64,000 nucleotides of DNA from an uncultured cyanobacterium (GCA_903871775.1 CAIQIA010000026.1:124001-188000), one strand, 5' to 3'. Shown: positions 9,515 to 19,645, counted from the first letter of the stretch. Notes: generated by a model from the sequence alone, not told the origin. Numbers and translations: made by a program.

Positions 9515-10967
9515 GGGGAGCTTCCCCCGGCTCCCCCACCAGCCGCTGCCAGTCGTGCCGCAGGGCCTCCGTTGCCCCTCCCCCCACGAGCCACACCCGC
9601 CGCCGGGCGCGGGTGACGGCGACATACAGCAGCTGCCGCCGCAGGTCGGGATCGTCCGGGCTGTGCACATCAGGAGCCACGAAGACATCGTCGAAGCTGC
9701 TGCCCTGGCTGCGGTGCACCGTCAGCACGGCGGCGGGGCCGACCCTGGCGAAACTGTCGCGCACGAGAAAGAACAGGCGCCAGGCCTGGCTGCGCTGGCG
9801 TCCTTCGCTGCTGCGGGCCCGCTGGCCCAGCTCCGTCAGAAGGGCCGTCAGGCGACGTCCGCCATCACTGCTGGCGGCCGGCGCCAGCCGCAGGGACAGC
9901 AGCGCCTCCCCCGCCTCCACCTCAACCCGCAGGGTCTCGATCACCGGGGCCTGGGGCACCCCCAGGTCCGCCAGGTCGCACCGTTCGGGGGCCACATCCC
10001 GCACCAGCAGCTCGCGGTTGGAACCAAGCACCAGATCACCGGGACCCTCATCCCCCAGCCCCTGGCGGCTGGCGGGGGCCATCACGGCCAGACGGGTGAT
10101 CAGCACCTCCCCGGGCAGCACCGGCAGCTGGTCGGCCAGGTCGCCGTGGAGGGCCCGGCGGGCGATGGGCACCAGGCGTTCGAGGGTGCGGTTGGTGAAG
10201 CAGAGCAGCCGGGCGTGGTCGGGATCGAGGCGTTCGCGGCTGAGGCGCAGGGCCGCCTGGGCTTCGGCGATCCAGGTGGCCCGGTCCACCAGCGCCACCT
10301 GGCCGCCGCGGTCATCGGTGATGGGAGGCAGCAGCGGCGGCGCGACGCTGGCCAGACGCCCCTGGCGCAGGGCCGTGGCCAGCCGCAGCACCGGACCACC
10401 GTGGCGCACCACCTCGGTAAGGTCCTGGCGCTCGGCCTCCGGCAGGGCAAACACCGGACTGGTGGGCTCCCCCACCGGCGGCAGCTGGCCCGGATCCCCC
10501 ACGAAGACCAGGCGGGTGCGCCCATGGCGGGCGCAGCGCAGCAGGATCTCGAGCAGGGCGCCGTCGACCATCGAGGCCTCATCCACCAGCACGAGGCCGA
10601 GGGCCTCCAGGGCCGTGGCGGTCTGCTCGGTGGGTTCGCAGCGCTCCACCCCCTCGGCCCGGCTGAGCTTGAGCCGCAACAGCCGGTGCACGGTGGAGGG
10701 ATACCAGGTGGGACGCAGCCCTTCGGTCTCGAGGGCCTGGCGCAGCACCCCCACGGCCTTGTGGGTGGGGGCCGCGACGGTCCAGCAGAGGGCCTCGGCC
10801 TCCACCAGGGCCAGCAGCCTGGAGGAGAGGAACGTCTTGCCGGTGCCGGCATGGCCGGACAGCACGAAGGGTCTGGCCTCGGCCGGGTCCTGCAGCCAGC
10901 CGGCGAAGGCCTCAAGAGCCCGCAGCTGGCCGGGGGTGAAGTCCTGGGGGGGTGGGGTGGAGACCAC
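9507..10967 (-). CDS. RecD-like superfamily 1B DNA helicase
   Basis: 486 aa, GTG start. Walker A GHAGTGKTF is at about residues 39-47 and Walker B LVLVDEASMVD at about 128-138. The motif FVGDPGQLPPV and the C-terminal UvrD_C_2 segment TVHRSQGSSFDDVF with VAVTRARRRVWLV complete the helicase. There is no RecB or RecC nearby, and it lacks the long N-terminus of RecD2, so it is a stand-alone short RecD-like helicase. The start codon abuts the stop of the preceding PAP2 gene with no gap, so it is the last gene of a run that begins with the small ORF at 12613 and crtE. Confidence 0.88.
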   Translation of the reverse strand: MVSTPPPQDFTPGQLRALEAFAGWLQDPAEARPFVLSGHAGTGKTFLSSRLLALVEAEALCWTVAAPTHKAVGVLRQALETEGLRPTWYPSTVHRLLRLKLSRAEGVERCEPTEQTATALEALGLVLVDEASMVDGALLEILLRCARHGRTRLVFVGDPGQLPPVGEPTSPVFALPEAERQDLTEVVRHGGPVLRLATALRQGRLASVAPPLLPPITDDRGGQVALVDRATWIAEAQAALRLSRERLDPDHARLLCFTNRTLERLVPIARRALHGDLADQLPVLPGEVLITRLAVMAPASRQGLGDEGPGDLVLGSNRELLVRDVAPERCDLADLGVPQAPVIETLRVEVEAGEALLSLRLAPAASSDGGRRLTALLTELGQRARSSEGRQRSQAWRLFFLVRDSFARVGPAAVLTVHRSQGSSFDDVFVAPDVHSPDDPDLRRQLLYVAVTRARRRVWLVGGGATEALRHDWQRLVGEPGEAPLS

Positions 10968-11459
10968 TCAGGCGAGCGGCGGCAGCCACCCCAGGCGCTG
11001 GGCCAGCTGCAGGGGGGTGCCCACCAGCAGCAGGCCGGGCAGGGCGACCAGGGGGCCGAGCAGGCCCCCCACCAGCACTTCAAGCCGGCTGTGGCCCAGG
11101 CTGGTCTTGAGCGGCTTCAGCCCCTCGCTGCTGGGCAGGGCATTGAGGCGCTCGGCCATGGTCCCGGCGGCCCGGCGGACCCCCGCCGCGTCGTACATGA
11201 CCACGAAGGCCACCGTCGAAGCCAGGGCAAAGAGTGCACTGTCGAAACCCAGCTCCCAGCCGATGGCCGCCGCCGTGCCGGTGACCAGGGCGGAATGGCT
11301 GGAGGGCATGCCGCCGGTCTCGATCAGCACGGCCGGACGCCAGCGGCCATGGCGCACCAGTTCGACCACGAGCTTGGCCAGCTGGGCCACACCGCAGGCA
11401 GCCAGTCCCCAGGCGAGGGGGCCGTTGGCGAACAGCAGCAGGGGGGACGAGGGGCTCAT
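10968..11459 (-). CDS. Divergent PAP2 family (DUF212) membrane protein
   Basis: 163 aa with about four hydrophobic helices. The family signature [13 protein letters not shown] is present, as is [14 protein letters not shown], both diagnostic of the divergent PAP2 family of cyanobacteria, plants and Firmicutes. The relation to phosphatidic acid phosphatases suggests a lipid-phosphate or isoprenoid-phosphate substrate. It is translationally coupled to crtE (ATGA overlap), so dephosphorylation of a prenyl diphosphate product is an attractive but untested idea. Confidence 0.88.
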   Translation of the reverse strand: MSPSSPLLLFANGPLAWGLAACGVAQLAKLVVELVRHGRWRPAVLIETGGMPSSHSALVTGTAAAIGWELGFDSALFALASTVAFVVMYDAAGVRRAAGTMAERLNALPSSEGLKPLKTSLGHSRLEVLVGGLLGPLVALPGLLLVGTPLQLAQRLGWLPPLA

Positions 11460-12358
11460 CGGTCGCGGGCGGTGATGTAGGCCGCCAGGGCCAGCAGGGG
11501 GCCGGCCCGGTCGCGCCAGGGGTCCAGGGCTGCGGCGGCGCCGCTGATCAGCCCCTCGGCGCGGCGACGGGATTCATCGAGGCCCAGCAACTTGGGGTAG
11601 GTGGTCTTGTCGGCGGTCAGGTCCTTGCCGGCGGTCTTGCCGAGCACCTCGCTGCTGGCCGTCACATCGAGGATGTCGTCGATGATCTGGAAGGCCAGGC
11701 CGATGCCGTGGGCGTAGACCCGGAGGGCCTCCAGCAGGGTGTCGTCGGCGCCGCCGATCATGGCGCCGCTGAGCACCGAGGCCCGCAGCAGCGCTCCGGT
11801 CTTGTGGATGTGGATGTACTCGAGGGTGTCGAGGTCAACGGCCTGCCCCTCGGAGGCCAGGTCCACCACCTGGCCGCCCACCAGGCCCGGCGCCCCCGCC
11901 GCCAGGGACAGCTCGCCGACCACCTGGAGCAGGCGGTCCGCCGGCACCCCCGGACTGCGCAGGGCGACCATCTCGAAGGCCCGGGTCAGCAGGGCGTCGC
12001 CAGCGAGGATGGCGTTGGCCTCGCCGAACACCTTGTGGCTGGTGGGGCGACCGCGGCGCAGGTCGTCGTTGTCCATGGCCGGCAGGTCGTCATGGATCAG
12101 CGACATGGTGTGGATCATCTCCAGCGCCACGGCGGTGGGGACGGCCAGGTCGGGGTCGCCTCCGGCCAGTTCACACGACGCCAGACAGAGCACCGGCCGC
12201 AGGCGCTTGCCACCGGCCAGCAGGGAGTAACGCATCGCCTCCCGCAGGGACTCGGGCCGCTCGGGCAGCAGGGCCGCGTCGAGGGCGTCCTCGATGCGCT
12301 GGCGGGCTCCGGCGAGGTAGGCGGCGAAATCGAAGCCGGTGGTCACCGGGGCAGACAT
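11456..12358 (-). CDS. crtE: Geranylgeranyl diphosphate synthase
   Basis: 300 aa. Condenses isopentenyl diphosphate to GGPP for carotenoids, the chlorophyll phytyl chain and quinones. [12 protein letters not shown], the first Asp-rich motif DDLPAMDND and the second QIIDDILD are present, as is KTAGKD. Length and motif spacing are as in cyanobacterial CrtE. It sits between an 80-codon conserved-looking ORF upstream and the PAP2 gene downstream, all in one direction. Confidence 0.95.
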   Translation of the reverse strand: MSAPVTTGFDFAAYLAGARQRIEDALDAALLPERPESLREAMRYSLLAGGKRLRPVLCLASCELAGGDPDLAVPTAVALEMIHTMSLIHDDLPAMDNDDLRRGRPTSHKVFGEANAILAGDALLTRAFEMVALRSPGVPADRLLQVVGELSLAAGAPGLVGGQVVDLASEGQAVDLDTLEYIHIHKTGALLRASVLSGAMIGGADDTLLEALRVYAHGIGLAFQIIDDILDVTASSEVLGKTAGKDLTADKTTYPKLLGLDESRRRAEGLISGAAAALDPWRDRAGPLLALAAYITARDR

Positions 12359-12373
12359 GCGCAGGACGGGGCC

Positions 12374-12613
12374 TCAGGTGCGTGGATTCTCCCTCAGCGT
12401 CGGCAGCTCAAGGACGGAACGCAGCAGGGCCAGGAGGGCCTGGGGCAGTTCCATCACCAGGGAGACGGCCGCGAACTCGCTGACCTGGGGGTGGGACCAG
12501 GCAATGGCCCCATGGCAGCGCTGCATGGTGGCGAGAACCTGCAGACCGGACATGGCCCGCAGTTCAGCCGCCGTCGGATTGACGGACCCCCGGGCCGGAT
12601 CGGCGTGATCCAT
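12374..12613 (-). CDS. Small protein of unknown function upstream of crtE
   Basis: 79 aa. Two Met codons are possible at 12619 and 12613. GGGAG lies 0 nt from the first but 6 nt from the second, so I place the start at 12613. The protein has no membrane segment; it has an Ala/Leu-rich helical stretch near the C-terminus (ELPQALLALLRSVLEL). It ends 15 nt before crtE in the same direction, so it is probably co-transcribed. I do not recognise the family. It could still be a chance frame, but the SD placement and codon use argue for a gene. Confidence 0.55.
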   Translation of the reverse strand: MDHADPARGSVNPTAAELRAMSGLQVLATMQRCHGAIAWSHPQVSEFAAVSLVMELPQALLALLRSVLELPTLRENPRT

Positions 12614-12650
12614 GGCCATCTCCCAGAACCTAAAGAGAATCTTAAGGCCC

Positions 12651-12676
12651 GGTTCTCCTCGCCTGGTTCTCCTCGC
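12651..12676. repeat. Tandem 12-bp repeat in the 5' region of the small ORF/crtE operon
   Basis: GGTTCTCCTCGC occurs twice with a 14-bp period (12651-12662 and 12665-12676). On the minus strand this reads GCGAGGAGAACC twice, ending 38 nt before the proposed start at 12613. It might be an operator-like element or a replication-slippage product; the sequence does not decide. Confidence 0.5.
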
Positions 12677-12711
12677 GCGTCATCGGTGGCCATCCGGAGG
12701 TGCGTCCCCCG

Positions 12712-13224
12712 TCAGGGTTCCCCGGTTTCATCCTGGCGATCGCGCAGATCCCAGGGGCGCTCGAGGCCACCGGGCACCTCCCAGACCCCGAGACCACGCC
12801 CGCGGGCACCGTCCTCGAGGGCCCTGTAAGGCAGGTCGTCGCAACGGCCCAGGTACCCCTCGAGCACGAACACCCGTCCCGAGCCGAGCAGACCGGCGGC
12901 CACATCCTCCCCCCGCAGGCGGACGACCGCGACGATCCGGTCGTAGACATCGCGGGCCCTCAGTTCGATGCTGACGGCTGAGCCGACCGGCAGGGCCCGC
13001 TCCAGGGCCTGACGGGCCTCGGCCGCCCAGGGCTGCTGCACCGGCTCAGGGGCATCGACACAGGCCAGGCGGATCCGCCGGGTCCGCTGGCCCAGCCGCA
13101 CCTGCAGCACATCACCGCTCTCCACCCCCAGCACCGTCGCCGCCTCGGTGGTCGAGGCGGGAGCGGCGTGGCCGGGCAGGGCCAGCAGCAGGATCAGGGG
13201 CAGCAGTACGGACAGGGGTCTCAC
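12712..13224 (-). CDS. Secreted thermonuclease (SNase) family protein
   Basis: 170 aa from the GTG at 13224, which overlaps the folD stop as GTGA; a longer upstream frame would overlap folD by 46 nt and was rejected. A cleavable signal peptide ([18 protein letters not shown]) precedes the nuclease domain with [26 protein letters not shown] and [10 protein letters not shown], typical of staphylococcal-nuclease-like enzymes with their Arg/Glu active site. It is probably periplasmic or secreted and could scavenge nucleotides. Slightly short at the C-terminus compared with classical SNase domains. Confidence 0.85.
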   Translation of the reverse strand: MRPLSVLLPLILLLALPGHAAPASTTEAATVLGVESGDVLQVRLGQRTRRIRLACVDAPEPVQQPWAAEARQALERALPVGSAVSIELRARDVYDRIVAVVRLRGEDVAAGLLGSGRVFVLEGYLGRCDDLPYRALEDGARGRGLGVWEVPGGLERPWDLRDRQDETGEP

Positions 13225-14099
13225 GGTTGCGCCAGGGGGTCCGGCAAAGCATGGCGGCGGGCCCACGCCCGCACCGTATTCGCCAGCAGCATCGTCACCG
13301 TCATCGGACCGACCCCCCCCGGCACCGGCGTGATCGCCCGGGCCAGGGGTTCCACCTCTTCAAAGCGCACATCACCACAGAGGCCGCCGCCCTCCCGCCG
13401 GTGGATGCCCACATCGACCACCACCGCCCCGGGGCGCACATGGGCCGCGCCGATGAGGCCGGGGCGTCCCGCCGCCACCACCAGCACCTCGGCCTCGCGG
13501 GTGAGCGCCTCGAGATCACGGCTGTGGGAATGGGCCACGGTGACCGTGGCGTCAGCCTGCTGCAGCATCAGGGCCATGGGCTGGCCCACCAGCACGCTGC
13601 GGCCGACGACCACGGCCCGGGCCCCCCGCAGCGGCACCCCGGCCTCGCGCAGCAGGGCCATGACGCCGGCGGGCGTGCAGCTGCGCGGACCGGGCTCCCC
13701 GCAGACGAGCCGCCCCAGGTTGAGGGGATGCAGACCGTCGGCATCCTTGTCGGGGTCGAGGGCCATCAGCAGGGCCCGGCTGTCGAGATGCCCCGGCAGC
13801 GGCAGCTGCACCAGGATGCCGTCGACGGCCCCATCGGCGTTCAGCCGTCGGATCTCGGCCTCGAGGTCTGCCTGGGGGGTGGCGGCGGGGTGATGGCCGC
13901 CGAGGCTGGCCATGCCGATGCGCCGACAGGCCTTCTCCTTGTTGGCCACGTAGACGGCACTGGCGGGATCGTCGCCCACCCGCAGCACCGCCAGACCGGG
14001 GGGCCGGCCCGCCCGGGGCAGGCCGGCGGTGATCGCCTCCGCCAGCAGGGTTTCGTAGCGGGCCGCCAGGGCGCGACCGTCGAGGCGAAGGGCTGCCAT
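13221..14099 (-). CDS. folD: Bifunctional methylenetetrahydrofolate dehydrogenase/cyclohydrolase
   Basis: 292 aa from the ATG at 14099; a GTG one codon earlier is also possible. Interconverts 5,10-methylene- and 10-formyl-tetrahydrofolate for purine and formyl-Met supply. The catalytic Tyr/Lys motif [13 protein letters not shown] is present, as are [14 protein letters not shown] and the NADP-binding [16 protein letters not shown]. The C-terminal PGGVGPMTV is the family signature. Complete. Divergent from the 7TM-HD gene, with almost no intergenic space. Confidence 0.96.
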   Translation of the reverse strand: MAALRLDGRALAARYETLLAEAITAGLPRAGRPPGLAVLRVGDDPASAVYVANKEKACRRIGMASLGGHHPAATPQADLEAEIRRLNADGAVDGILVQLPLPGHLDSRALLMALDPDKDADGLHPLNLGRLVCGEPGPRSCTPAGVMALLREAGVPLRGARAVVVGRSVLVGQPMALMLQQADATVTVAHSHSRDLEALTREAEVLVVAAGRPGLIGAAHVRPGAVVVDVGIHRREGGGLCGDVRFEEVEPLARAITPVPGGVGPMTVTMLLANTVRAWARRHALPDPLAQP

Positions 14100-14143
14100 C
14101 ACCGTTGTGGGAGCTAGCGTCAGGCTGCCATCCAGCCCAGCCC

Positions 14144-16246
14144 TTGGCCCGCGATCAGCCCAGGCGGTTGCAGACGCTGCGGGCCGGCCTGACCCGAGGC
14201 TGGCGGGCCTTCCGACGCCGGGAACAGCCGCGGCGGCTGCCGGTGGTGTGGTTGCGGCATGACCTGGTGAGCCTGCTGCTGGCCAGTGGTCTCGTGGCGG
14301 TGCTGTCGGTGTGGCCGTGGGTGGTGCAGCCCACCCTGCGTCCTGGCCTGCCGGCCCCCTTTGATGCCCGCGCCCCCCGGTCCGCCTCGGTGGTCGACCG
14401 CGAAGCCCTGGAGCAACGGCGGTCCCAGCTGGGGCCCCGGCTGCAGGTGCAGGTGCCGGATGTGACGGCCAGCCAGCAGCTGCAGCAGCGGCTGGACCGG
14501 CTGCTGCAGGAACTGCTTCAGGCGGTGGGGCCCGATCAGCAGGAGCAGGAGCTGCCCCCCCTGCCCCTGACGGCGGCGGAGCGGGCCTTTCTGGAGGAGA
14601 CCCCAGACGCCGATCTCGAAGGCTGGAGCGCCGAGGTGCGGCTGGCCCAGCAGCGGATGCTCGCCCAGGGCGTGGTGGGCACCCTGGCCCCTGGACGGCT
14701 GCTGCAGGCCACCTGGCTGCAGCTGGACCGGCTGCCCGAACCCCAGCGCAGCCTTGGCGCCAAGCTGCTGACCCGTTCTTTGCAGGGCAGCACGAACCTG
14801 CGCACCGACAGCGGCCTCACACAGCTGCTGCTCGACGATGTGATCCATCAGGGGGGCGTTCCCCGGATTCAGGTGCGGGCCGGAGAGGTGATCGCCCGAC
14901 GGGGTGAACCCCTCTCGGCCCGTGCCTATGACGTGCTCGACCATTTCGGCCTCATCGGCCGGCGCGCGGCCCTCGGCCAGGTGCTGGGCCGCGGTCTCGA
15001 GGCCCTGACCGGATCGTTGCTGCTGGTGGCGGTCTGCCGGCGCTGGAAGCCCGACCTCGAACCCGCCCAGGCCCTGCTGGTGCTCGGCACGCTGGCCGTG
15101 GTGCAAGCCTGCAAGCTCTGGTTCGGTGCCGCCGCCAGTCCCCTGGCCCTGCTGGTACCCCCCAGCCTGCTGATCGCCGAAGGGCTGGGCACCGCCTGCG
15201 GCCTCGCCTGGCTGGCCCTGGCCACCCTCCTCTGGCCCGTGCCGCTGGGGGGGGTGGCCACGGCGCGGATGCTGGTGGCCACGGCCGTGGCCGCCGTGGC
15301 CACCCTGCTGGCGGGGCGCCAGCGCACCCGTGCCGAAATGCTGCAGAACGCCGTACTGCTGTCGGTGGGGGCGCTGCTGCTCGAAGCCCTGCTGATCCCC
15401 CTGCTGGGGGGCGTGGTGCGCCCCTTCGGCAGCGACCTGCTCGGGGAGGGGGTGCTGATGGGGGGCCTGCTGCTGCTGGGCCTGTTGCTGGCGCCGCTGG
15501 TGGAGGACCTGTTCGGCCTGGTCACCCGCTCAAGACTCCTCGAGCTGAGCGATCTGCAGCGGCCGCTGCTGCGGCGACTCTCGAACGAGGCCCCCGGCAC
15601 CTTCGAACACACCCTGATGATCTGCAGCCTGGCCGAAGAAGGGGTGCGGGCCATCGGCGGTGATGTCGACCTGGTGCGCACGGGAGCCCTCTACCACGAT
15701 GTCGGCAAGCTCCATGCCCCCCAGTGGTTCATCGAGAACCAGAACGATGGGGTCAACCCCCACGACCGCCTCGATGACCCCTGGCGCAGCGCCGAGGTGC
15801 TGCAGGCCCACGTCGATGAAGGCCTGCGCATGGCCCGGCGTTACCGCCTGCCAAGGCCGGTGAGCGATTTCATCCCCGAACACCAGGGCACCCTGCGCAT
15901 GGGGTACTTCCTGCACAAGGCCCGCGAGCAGAACCCCAATGCCTCCGACGTGCCCTTCCGCTACCGCGGCCCCAGGCCCCAGTCCCACGAGACCGCCGTG
16001 CTGATGCTCGCCGACGGCTGCGAGGCCGCCCTGCGGGCCATGCCACCCGACACCAATGAAGCCGAAGCCTGCGATGGCGTGCGGCGGATCATCGCCGGCC
16101 GGCGGCGGGAGGGACAGCTGGCCGACAGTGGTCTCAGTCCTGGGGAGATCGAGATGCTGGTGCGGGCCTTCGTGCGGGTCTGGAAACGGATGCGCCACCG
16201 CCGTATCCCTTACCCCATCCCCGCCCGCAAGGCCTTCAGCGCCTAG
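14144..16246 (+). CDS. 7TM receptor with intracellular HD domain (PgpH-like c-di-AMP phosphodiesterase candidate)
   Basis: About 700 aa. There is an N-terminal transmembrane helix ([23 protein letters not shown]), an extracytoplasmic alpha-helical 7TMR-HDED sensor region, then six to seven membrane helices. The cytoplasmic HD domain has [13 protein letters not shown], the metal-binding [11 protein letters not shown] and FIPEHQG. Family members PgpH and YqfF hydrolyse cyclic di-AMP; cyanobacteria make c-di-AMP, so this role is likely but inferred. The start is unclear: TTG at 14105, 14144 or 14168 are in frame and there is no good ATG. The 3' end overlaps the convergent glutamine-synthetase-like gene by 4 nt. 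Confidence 0.88.
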   Translation: MARDQPRRLQTLRAGLTRGWRAFRRREQPRRLPVVWLRHDLVSLLLASGLVAVLSVWPWVVQPTLRPGLPAPFDARAPRSASVVDREALEQRRSQLGPRLQVQVPDVTASQQLQQRLDRLLQELLQAVGPDQQEQELPPLPLTAAERAFLEETPDADLEGWSAEVRLAQQRMLAQGVVGTLAPGRLLQATWLQLDRLPEPQRSLGAKLLTRSLQGSTNLRTDSGLTQLLLDDVIHQGGVPRIQVRAGEVIARRGEPLSARAYDVLDHFGLIGRRAALGQVLGRGLEALTGSLLLVAVCRRWKPDLEPAQALLVLGTLAVVQACKLWFGAAASPLALLVPPSLLIAEGLGTACGLAWLALATLLWPVPLGGVATARMLVATAVAAVATLLAGRQRTRAEMLQNAVLLSVGALLLEALLIPLLGGVVRPFGSDLLGEGVLMGGLLLLGLLLAPLVEDLFGLVTRSRLLELSDLQRPLLRRLSNEAPGTFEHTLMICSLAEEGVRAIGGDVDLVRTGALYHDVGKLHAPQWFIENQNDGVNPHDRLDDPWRSAEVLQAHVDEGLRMARRYRLPRPVSDFIPEHQGTLRMGYFLHKAREQNPNASDVPFRYRGPRPQSHETAVLMLADGCEAALRAMPPDTNEAEACDGVRRIIAGRRREGQLADSGLSPGEIEMLVRAFVRVWKRMRHRRIPYPIPARKAFSA

Positions 16247-17505
16247 AGCCGCAGGCTGGCTTCCGCCGGTCGCCTCGGGGCCAGGCGTTCGTGGGCGCGA
16301 CAGAACGACTCCCCCAGGGCCTCCCGCAGCACCCCATCGGCGGCCAGGGCCTCGAGGGCCTGGGCCAGGGAGCCGGGCAGGGGCTGGCCGTCCCGGGGTC
16401 GTTCCAGATGCAGATCATCAAGGCTGCAGGGACCGGGGTCCAGCCGGCGGTCGAGACCATCGAGCCCCGCCGCCAGCACAGCCGCCTGGAGCAGGTAAGG
16501 GTTCGCATCCCCATCGGGCAGGCGCAGTTCGAGCCGCTGCTCATCCGGCACCCGCACCATGTGGGTGCGGTTGTTGGCCCCCCAGCTGATCCAGGCCGGG
16601 GACCAGGTGGCACCGGAGCTGGTGCCGGCCCCCGCCAGTCGCCGGTAACTCTCGTCCGACGGGTTCGTGAAGGCACACAGGGCCCGGGCGTGGGTCAGCA
16701 CCCCCCCGAGGAAGAACCGCGCCGTCTCCGACAGGCCCTGGGGATCATCGGGGGCGGGGAACAGGTTGCGGCCGGTCGCGTCCCAGAGCGAATGGTGCAG
16801 ATGGCAGCCGTTGCCGGTGAGATCGCTGAAGGGGCGTGGGCGGAAACAGGCCGTCAATCCACGGGCCTCGGCCAGGCTGCTCACCAGCCCCCGGAAGAAG
16901 GCATGGCGGTCGGCCGTCACCAGGGCATCGGCGAAGGTCCAGTTGATCTCGAACTGGCCGTTGGCATCTTCGTGATCGGCCTGGTATGGCCCCCAGCCCA
17001 GCTGCTCGAGGGCCAGCACCAGCTCGCTGATCAGCGGGTACTGCCGCAGCAGGGCCAGCTGCTCGTAGCAGGGCTTGCGGTGCCGGTCGCGGGGATCGCC
17101 GAGCCCCCGGCCAGCGCCGTCGAGCAGCATGAACTCGGGCTCGACGCCGGTGCGGAACTGCAGACCACGGTCGGCGGCCCGCTGCAGCTGGCGCCGCAGC
17201 ACCCCCCGCGGGCAGTGGTCGAGGATCTCCCCCTCCAGCCGCAGCTCGGTGGCCACCCAGCCCAGGTCGGGCTGGCCGGGCATCACCATCAGGCTGGCGG
17301 GATCGGGGAAGGCGAGCAGGTCAGCCGCCGCCGGCGACAGGTCGAGCCAGGCCGCAAAGCCGGCGAAGCCGGCGCCCCCCTGCTCCAGCGCCGGCAGGGC
17401 TGATGCCGGCACCAGCTTGGCCCGCTGCACCCCGAACAGATCAGAAAACGAGAAGAGCACGAAGCGCAGTCCCCGGTCGGCGGCGAGGGCGGCAAGGCTG
17501 GACAT
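16243..17505 (-). CDS. Glutamine-synthetase-family ligase (GlnT/gamma-glutamyl-amide ligase type)
   Basis: 420 aa, shorter and more divergent than the housekeeping GS. It retains the catalytic core: metal-binding GVEPEFMLLD, DHEDANGQFEINW, GNGCHLHHSLWD, and the substrate/ATP part NNRTHMVRVPDEQRLELRLPDGDANPYL. ISWGANN is close to the active site. Such relatives ligate glutamate to ammonia or to amines (putrescine, ethanolamine and others). It is the third gene of a minus-strand set after a desaturase-like enzyme and an alpha/beta hydrolase, and lies 4 kb from the guanidine operon. A role in capturing released nitrogen or glutamylating an amine is inferred, not shown. Confidence 0.85.
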   Translation of the reverse strand: MSSLAALAADRGLRFVLFSFSDLFGVQRAKLVPASALPALEQGGAGFAGFAAWLDLSPAAADLLAFPDPASLMVMPGQPDLGWVATELRLEGEILDHCPRGVLRRQLQRAADRGLQFRTGVEPEFMLLDGAGRGLGDPRDRHRKPCYEQLALLRQYPLISELVLALEQLGWGPYQADHEDANGQFEINWTFADALVTADRHAFFRGLVSSLAEARGLTACFRPRPFSDLTGNGCHLHHSLWDATGRNLFPAPDDPQGLSETARFFLGGVLTHARALCAFTNPSDESYRRLAGAGTSSGATWSPAWISWGANNRTHMVRVPDEQRLELRLPDGDANPYLLQAAVLAAGLDGLDRRLDPGPCSLDDLHLERPRDGQPLPGSLAQALEALAADGVLREALGESFCRAHERLAPRRPAEASLRL

Positions 17506-17571
17506 GGGAGCGGTGGCGGCAGGGACGACGGGACCAGGGACGATGGCGGCAGGGGCCAGGGGGGGAGCACG

Positions 17572-18582
17572 TCAGCAGGACCGCTCGAGGAGGGCGTCGA
17601 GGGCATCCCGGATGCGGCGCTGCAGGGCGGGATCGTCGCGGGGGTTCCCGGCCCGGTGCCCCAGGGTCGACGGCAGCAGCTCGAAGCGGGCCTCCCTGAT
17701 CAGGGCAGCCTCGGCGGCGCAGTCGTCGGGGGTGAAGTAGAGGTCATGGCTGCCGGCCATCACGGTCACGGCCGCCGACACCCGCCCGAGGGCCGCCACC
17801 AGGTCATTGCCACAGCCGCTGGCGGTTGCCACGTCGCTGGCCCACCAGGTGTCGATCATCGCCAGCAGATCGCGGGGATCATGGCGCCGGTAATGGGGCA
17901 GCCAGGCCCGGTCGACGTGATCCTCGAGGCTGGACCAGCCGCCGGCCGCCAGCGACAGATCGCGGAAGTGGGCCTGGCTGGCGGCCCAGCTGGCATAGAT
18001 GCTCGTGAAGGCCCGCAGACCCTGAAGGGGCTCGGCCTCGAAGCACCGGCCGTTCCACGCCGGATCGGCCGTGAGGGCCCGGCGCAGGCTGAGCAGAAAC
18101 AGGCGGTTGTGGGGGGTCGTGCGGGCGGTGCCGCAGAGGGCCAGCAGACGCCGGCAGCGACCGGGCTCGAGCACCGCCCAGTGGAAGCCCTGCTGGGCCC
18201 CCATCGACCAGCCATAGATCAGAGCCGGCGCCTCGATGCCGAAGACCTCCTCCAGCAACCGTCGCTGGGCGCCCACGTTGTCGGCGTGGGTCACCGGCCA
18301 GGGGTGCCCCGCCACCCCGGCGCCGCCGGTGCTGGGGCTGCTGGAACGGCCGTTGCCGAACTGGCTCACGAGCACCACACACCAGCGCTCGGGGTCAAGA
18401 ATCGGCCCCACCACCCAGTCGATGTCTTCGGGCCAGGCGCCGTAGGAGCTGGGGTAGAGCACCAGGTTGTCGGCCGTGGGGGTCGCCTGGCCCAGCACCC
18501 GATACGACAGATGGGCGTCCTCCATCACCTCCCCACAGGCGAGGGCGAAGCGTCCGAGGGCAAAGCGATGGTCGTGGCTCAC
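17572..18582 (-). CDS. Alpha/beta hydrolase (homoserine O-acetyltransferase-like)
   Basis: 336 aa from the GTG at 18582, which overlaps the desaturase stop as GTGA. It has the MET2-like fold: LVLYPSSYG, VSQFGNGRSSSPS, nucleophile elbow YGWSMGAQQGFHWAV (Ser126), acid Asp in SHDLYFTPDD and His in TLGHRAGNP. The catalytic triad is complete. True MetX enzymes have a GGSMGG elbow, so this is a relative with another acyl substrate. A 66-nt repetitive GC-rich gap separates it from the ligase gene downstream. Substrate unknown. Confidence 0.85.
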   Translation of the reverse strand: MSHDHRFALGRFALACGEVMEDAHLSYRVLGQATPTADNLVLYPSSYGAWPEDIDWVVGPILDPERWCVVLVSQFGNGRSSSPSTGGAGVAGHPWPVTHADNVGAQRRLLEEVFGIEAPALIYGWSMGAQQGFHWAVLEPGRCRRLLALCGTARTTPHNRLFLLSLRRALTADPAWNGRCFEAEPLQGLRAFTSIYASWAASQAHFRDLSLAAGGWSSLEDHVDRAWLPHYRRHDPRDLLAMIDTWWASDVATASGCGNDLVAALGRVSAAVTVMAGSHDLYFTPDDCAAEAALIREARFELLPSTLGHRAGNPRDDPALQRRIRDALDALLERSC

Positions 18583-19592
18583 CGCGGGGCGGCTGCGGTC
18601 GGCAGAGCCAGGGCGTCGAGATCGGCCAGGAATCGCCGGTGCACCGCCAGGTAACCGGGCATCAGGTGGACCAGGCGCGGAGCGATCTCGCGATGGGCCG
18701 CCGCCAGGGCATGGAACGGCAGGGAAGGATAGAGGTGATGCTCGACGTGGAAGGGCATGTTCCACATCAGCCAGCGCAGGGGTGCCAGGGTGAGGGTGGT
18801 GCGGGTGTTCTCGAGGCCGTCATCGGTGGTGGCGCAGCCACCGTGTTCGGCCATCAGCACGAAACGCAGCAGGGGCTGACCGAGCAGAAGGGGCAGCAGC
18901 CAGCCCCAGACGATCAGACCGTTGGCGGCGGGCAGCGACACCAGCAGCAGCAGCGCGTAGACCAGCAGCTGCCTGCGGATCGAATCGCGCACCTCCGGTG
19001 CCGCCTCCGGCGAGATGTAGGGGCAGCCACGGAAGTCGCCGGTCATTCCCTTCCAGTGGCCCCGGATCTTGCCCAGCCACCAGGGCAGGCCGCTGAGCTC
19101 GAGCAGGTAGGCGGCCGGGCCGGAGGGGGGGCGATCCTCCAGCTCCGGATCCAGGCCTGGCTGATGGGTGTAGCGATGGTGCCACTGGTGATAGCGGCGG
19201 TAGAAGTCGGCGTTGTAAAAGCTCAGCACTCCCGCCCACCAGGCCACGGCATCGTTGAGCCGGCGGGAGGCGAAGGCCGTGCGATGGCCGCATTCGTGCA
19301 TGGCGCAGAAGCCGAAGGCCAGGCCCCAGCCCAGCAGCAGCAGCGCCGGCAGCCGCAGGGACCAGGGCCAGGCGGGCTGCAGCCAGATGCCGGCGCTGAC
19401 GACAATGAGTACCCCGTGGCCGATCACCTGCCACCAGCCGGCGGCATCGCGGCGGCGGTTGAGCTGGGCCAGCCGCGGAGGGGCGATCAGATCGGTGTCA
19501 CCGGAAGCCACACGGGACGCCACGGGGGCAAAACACAACTCATCGGACCACTGTTCCAGCGCCCCCGGGCCGCTGACGTTCAGGCTGAACAC
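18579..19592 (-). CDS. Fatty-acid-desaturase-like di-iron membrane enzyme
   Basis: 337 aa. All three His boxes are present: HECGH (99-103), HQWHHRYTH (135-143) and HVEHH (282-286), plus an extra AEHGG (His250). Four membrane helices occur in the usual two pairs, about 58-72 with 80-98 and about 208-226 with 228-246. The family includes lipid desaturases but also hydroxylases of small molecules such as MocD of rhizopine breakdown, so lipid is not a safe assumption. It is first in a coupled set with an alpha/beta hydrolase and a GS-like ligase. Divergent from the small ORF at 19646 with about 50 bp between them. Confidence 0.85.
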   Translation of the reverse strand: MFSLNVSGPGALEQWSDELCFAPVASRVASGDTDLIAPPRLAQLNRRRDAAGWWQVIGHGVLIVVSAGIWLQPAWPWSLRLPALLLLGWGLAFGFCAMHECGHRTAFASRRLNDAVAWWAGVLSFYNADFYRRYHQWHHRYTHQPGLDPELEDRPPSGPAAYLLELSGLPWWLGKIRGHWKGMTGDFRGCPYISPEAAPEVRDSIRRQLLVYALLLLVSLPAANGLIVWGWLLPLLLGQPLLRFVLMAEHGGCATTDDGLENTRTTLTLAPLRWLMWNMPFHVEHHLYPSLPFHALAAAHREIAPRLVHLMPGYLAVHRRFLADLDALALPTAAAPR

Positions 19593-19645
19593 CGAACCGC
19601 GGGAGGGCTCGGTCTGCTTAAAGTCCGGCCGTCCACCCCATGGCC

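Noticed and set aside
17506-17571. GC-rich repetitive 66-bp gap between hydrolase and GS-like genes as an attenuator
   Set aside because: It holds imperfect GGCGGCAGGG copies but no stable stem with T tract could be drawn.
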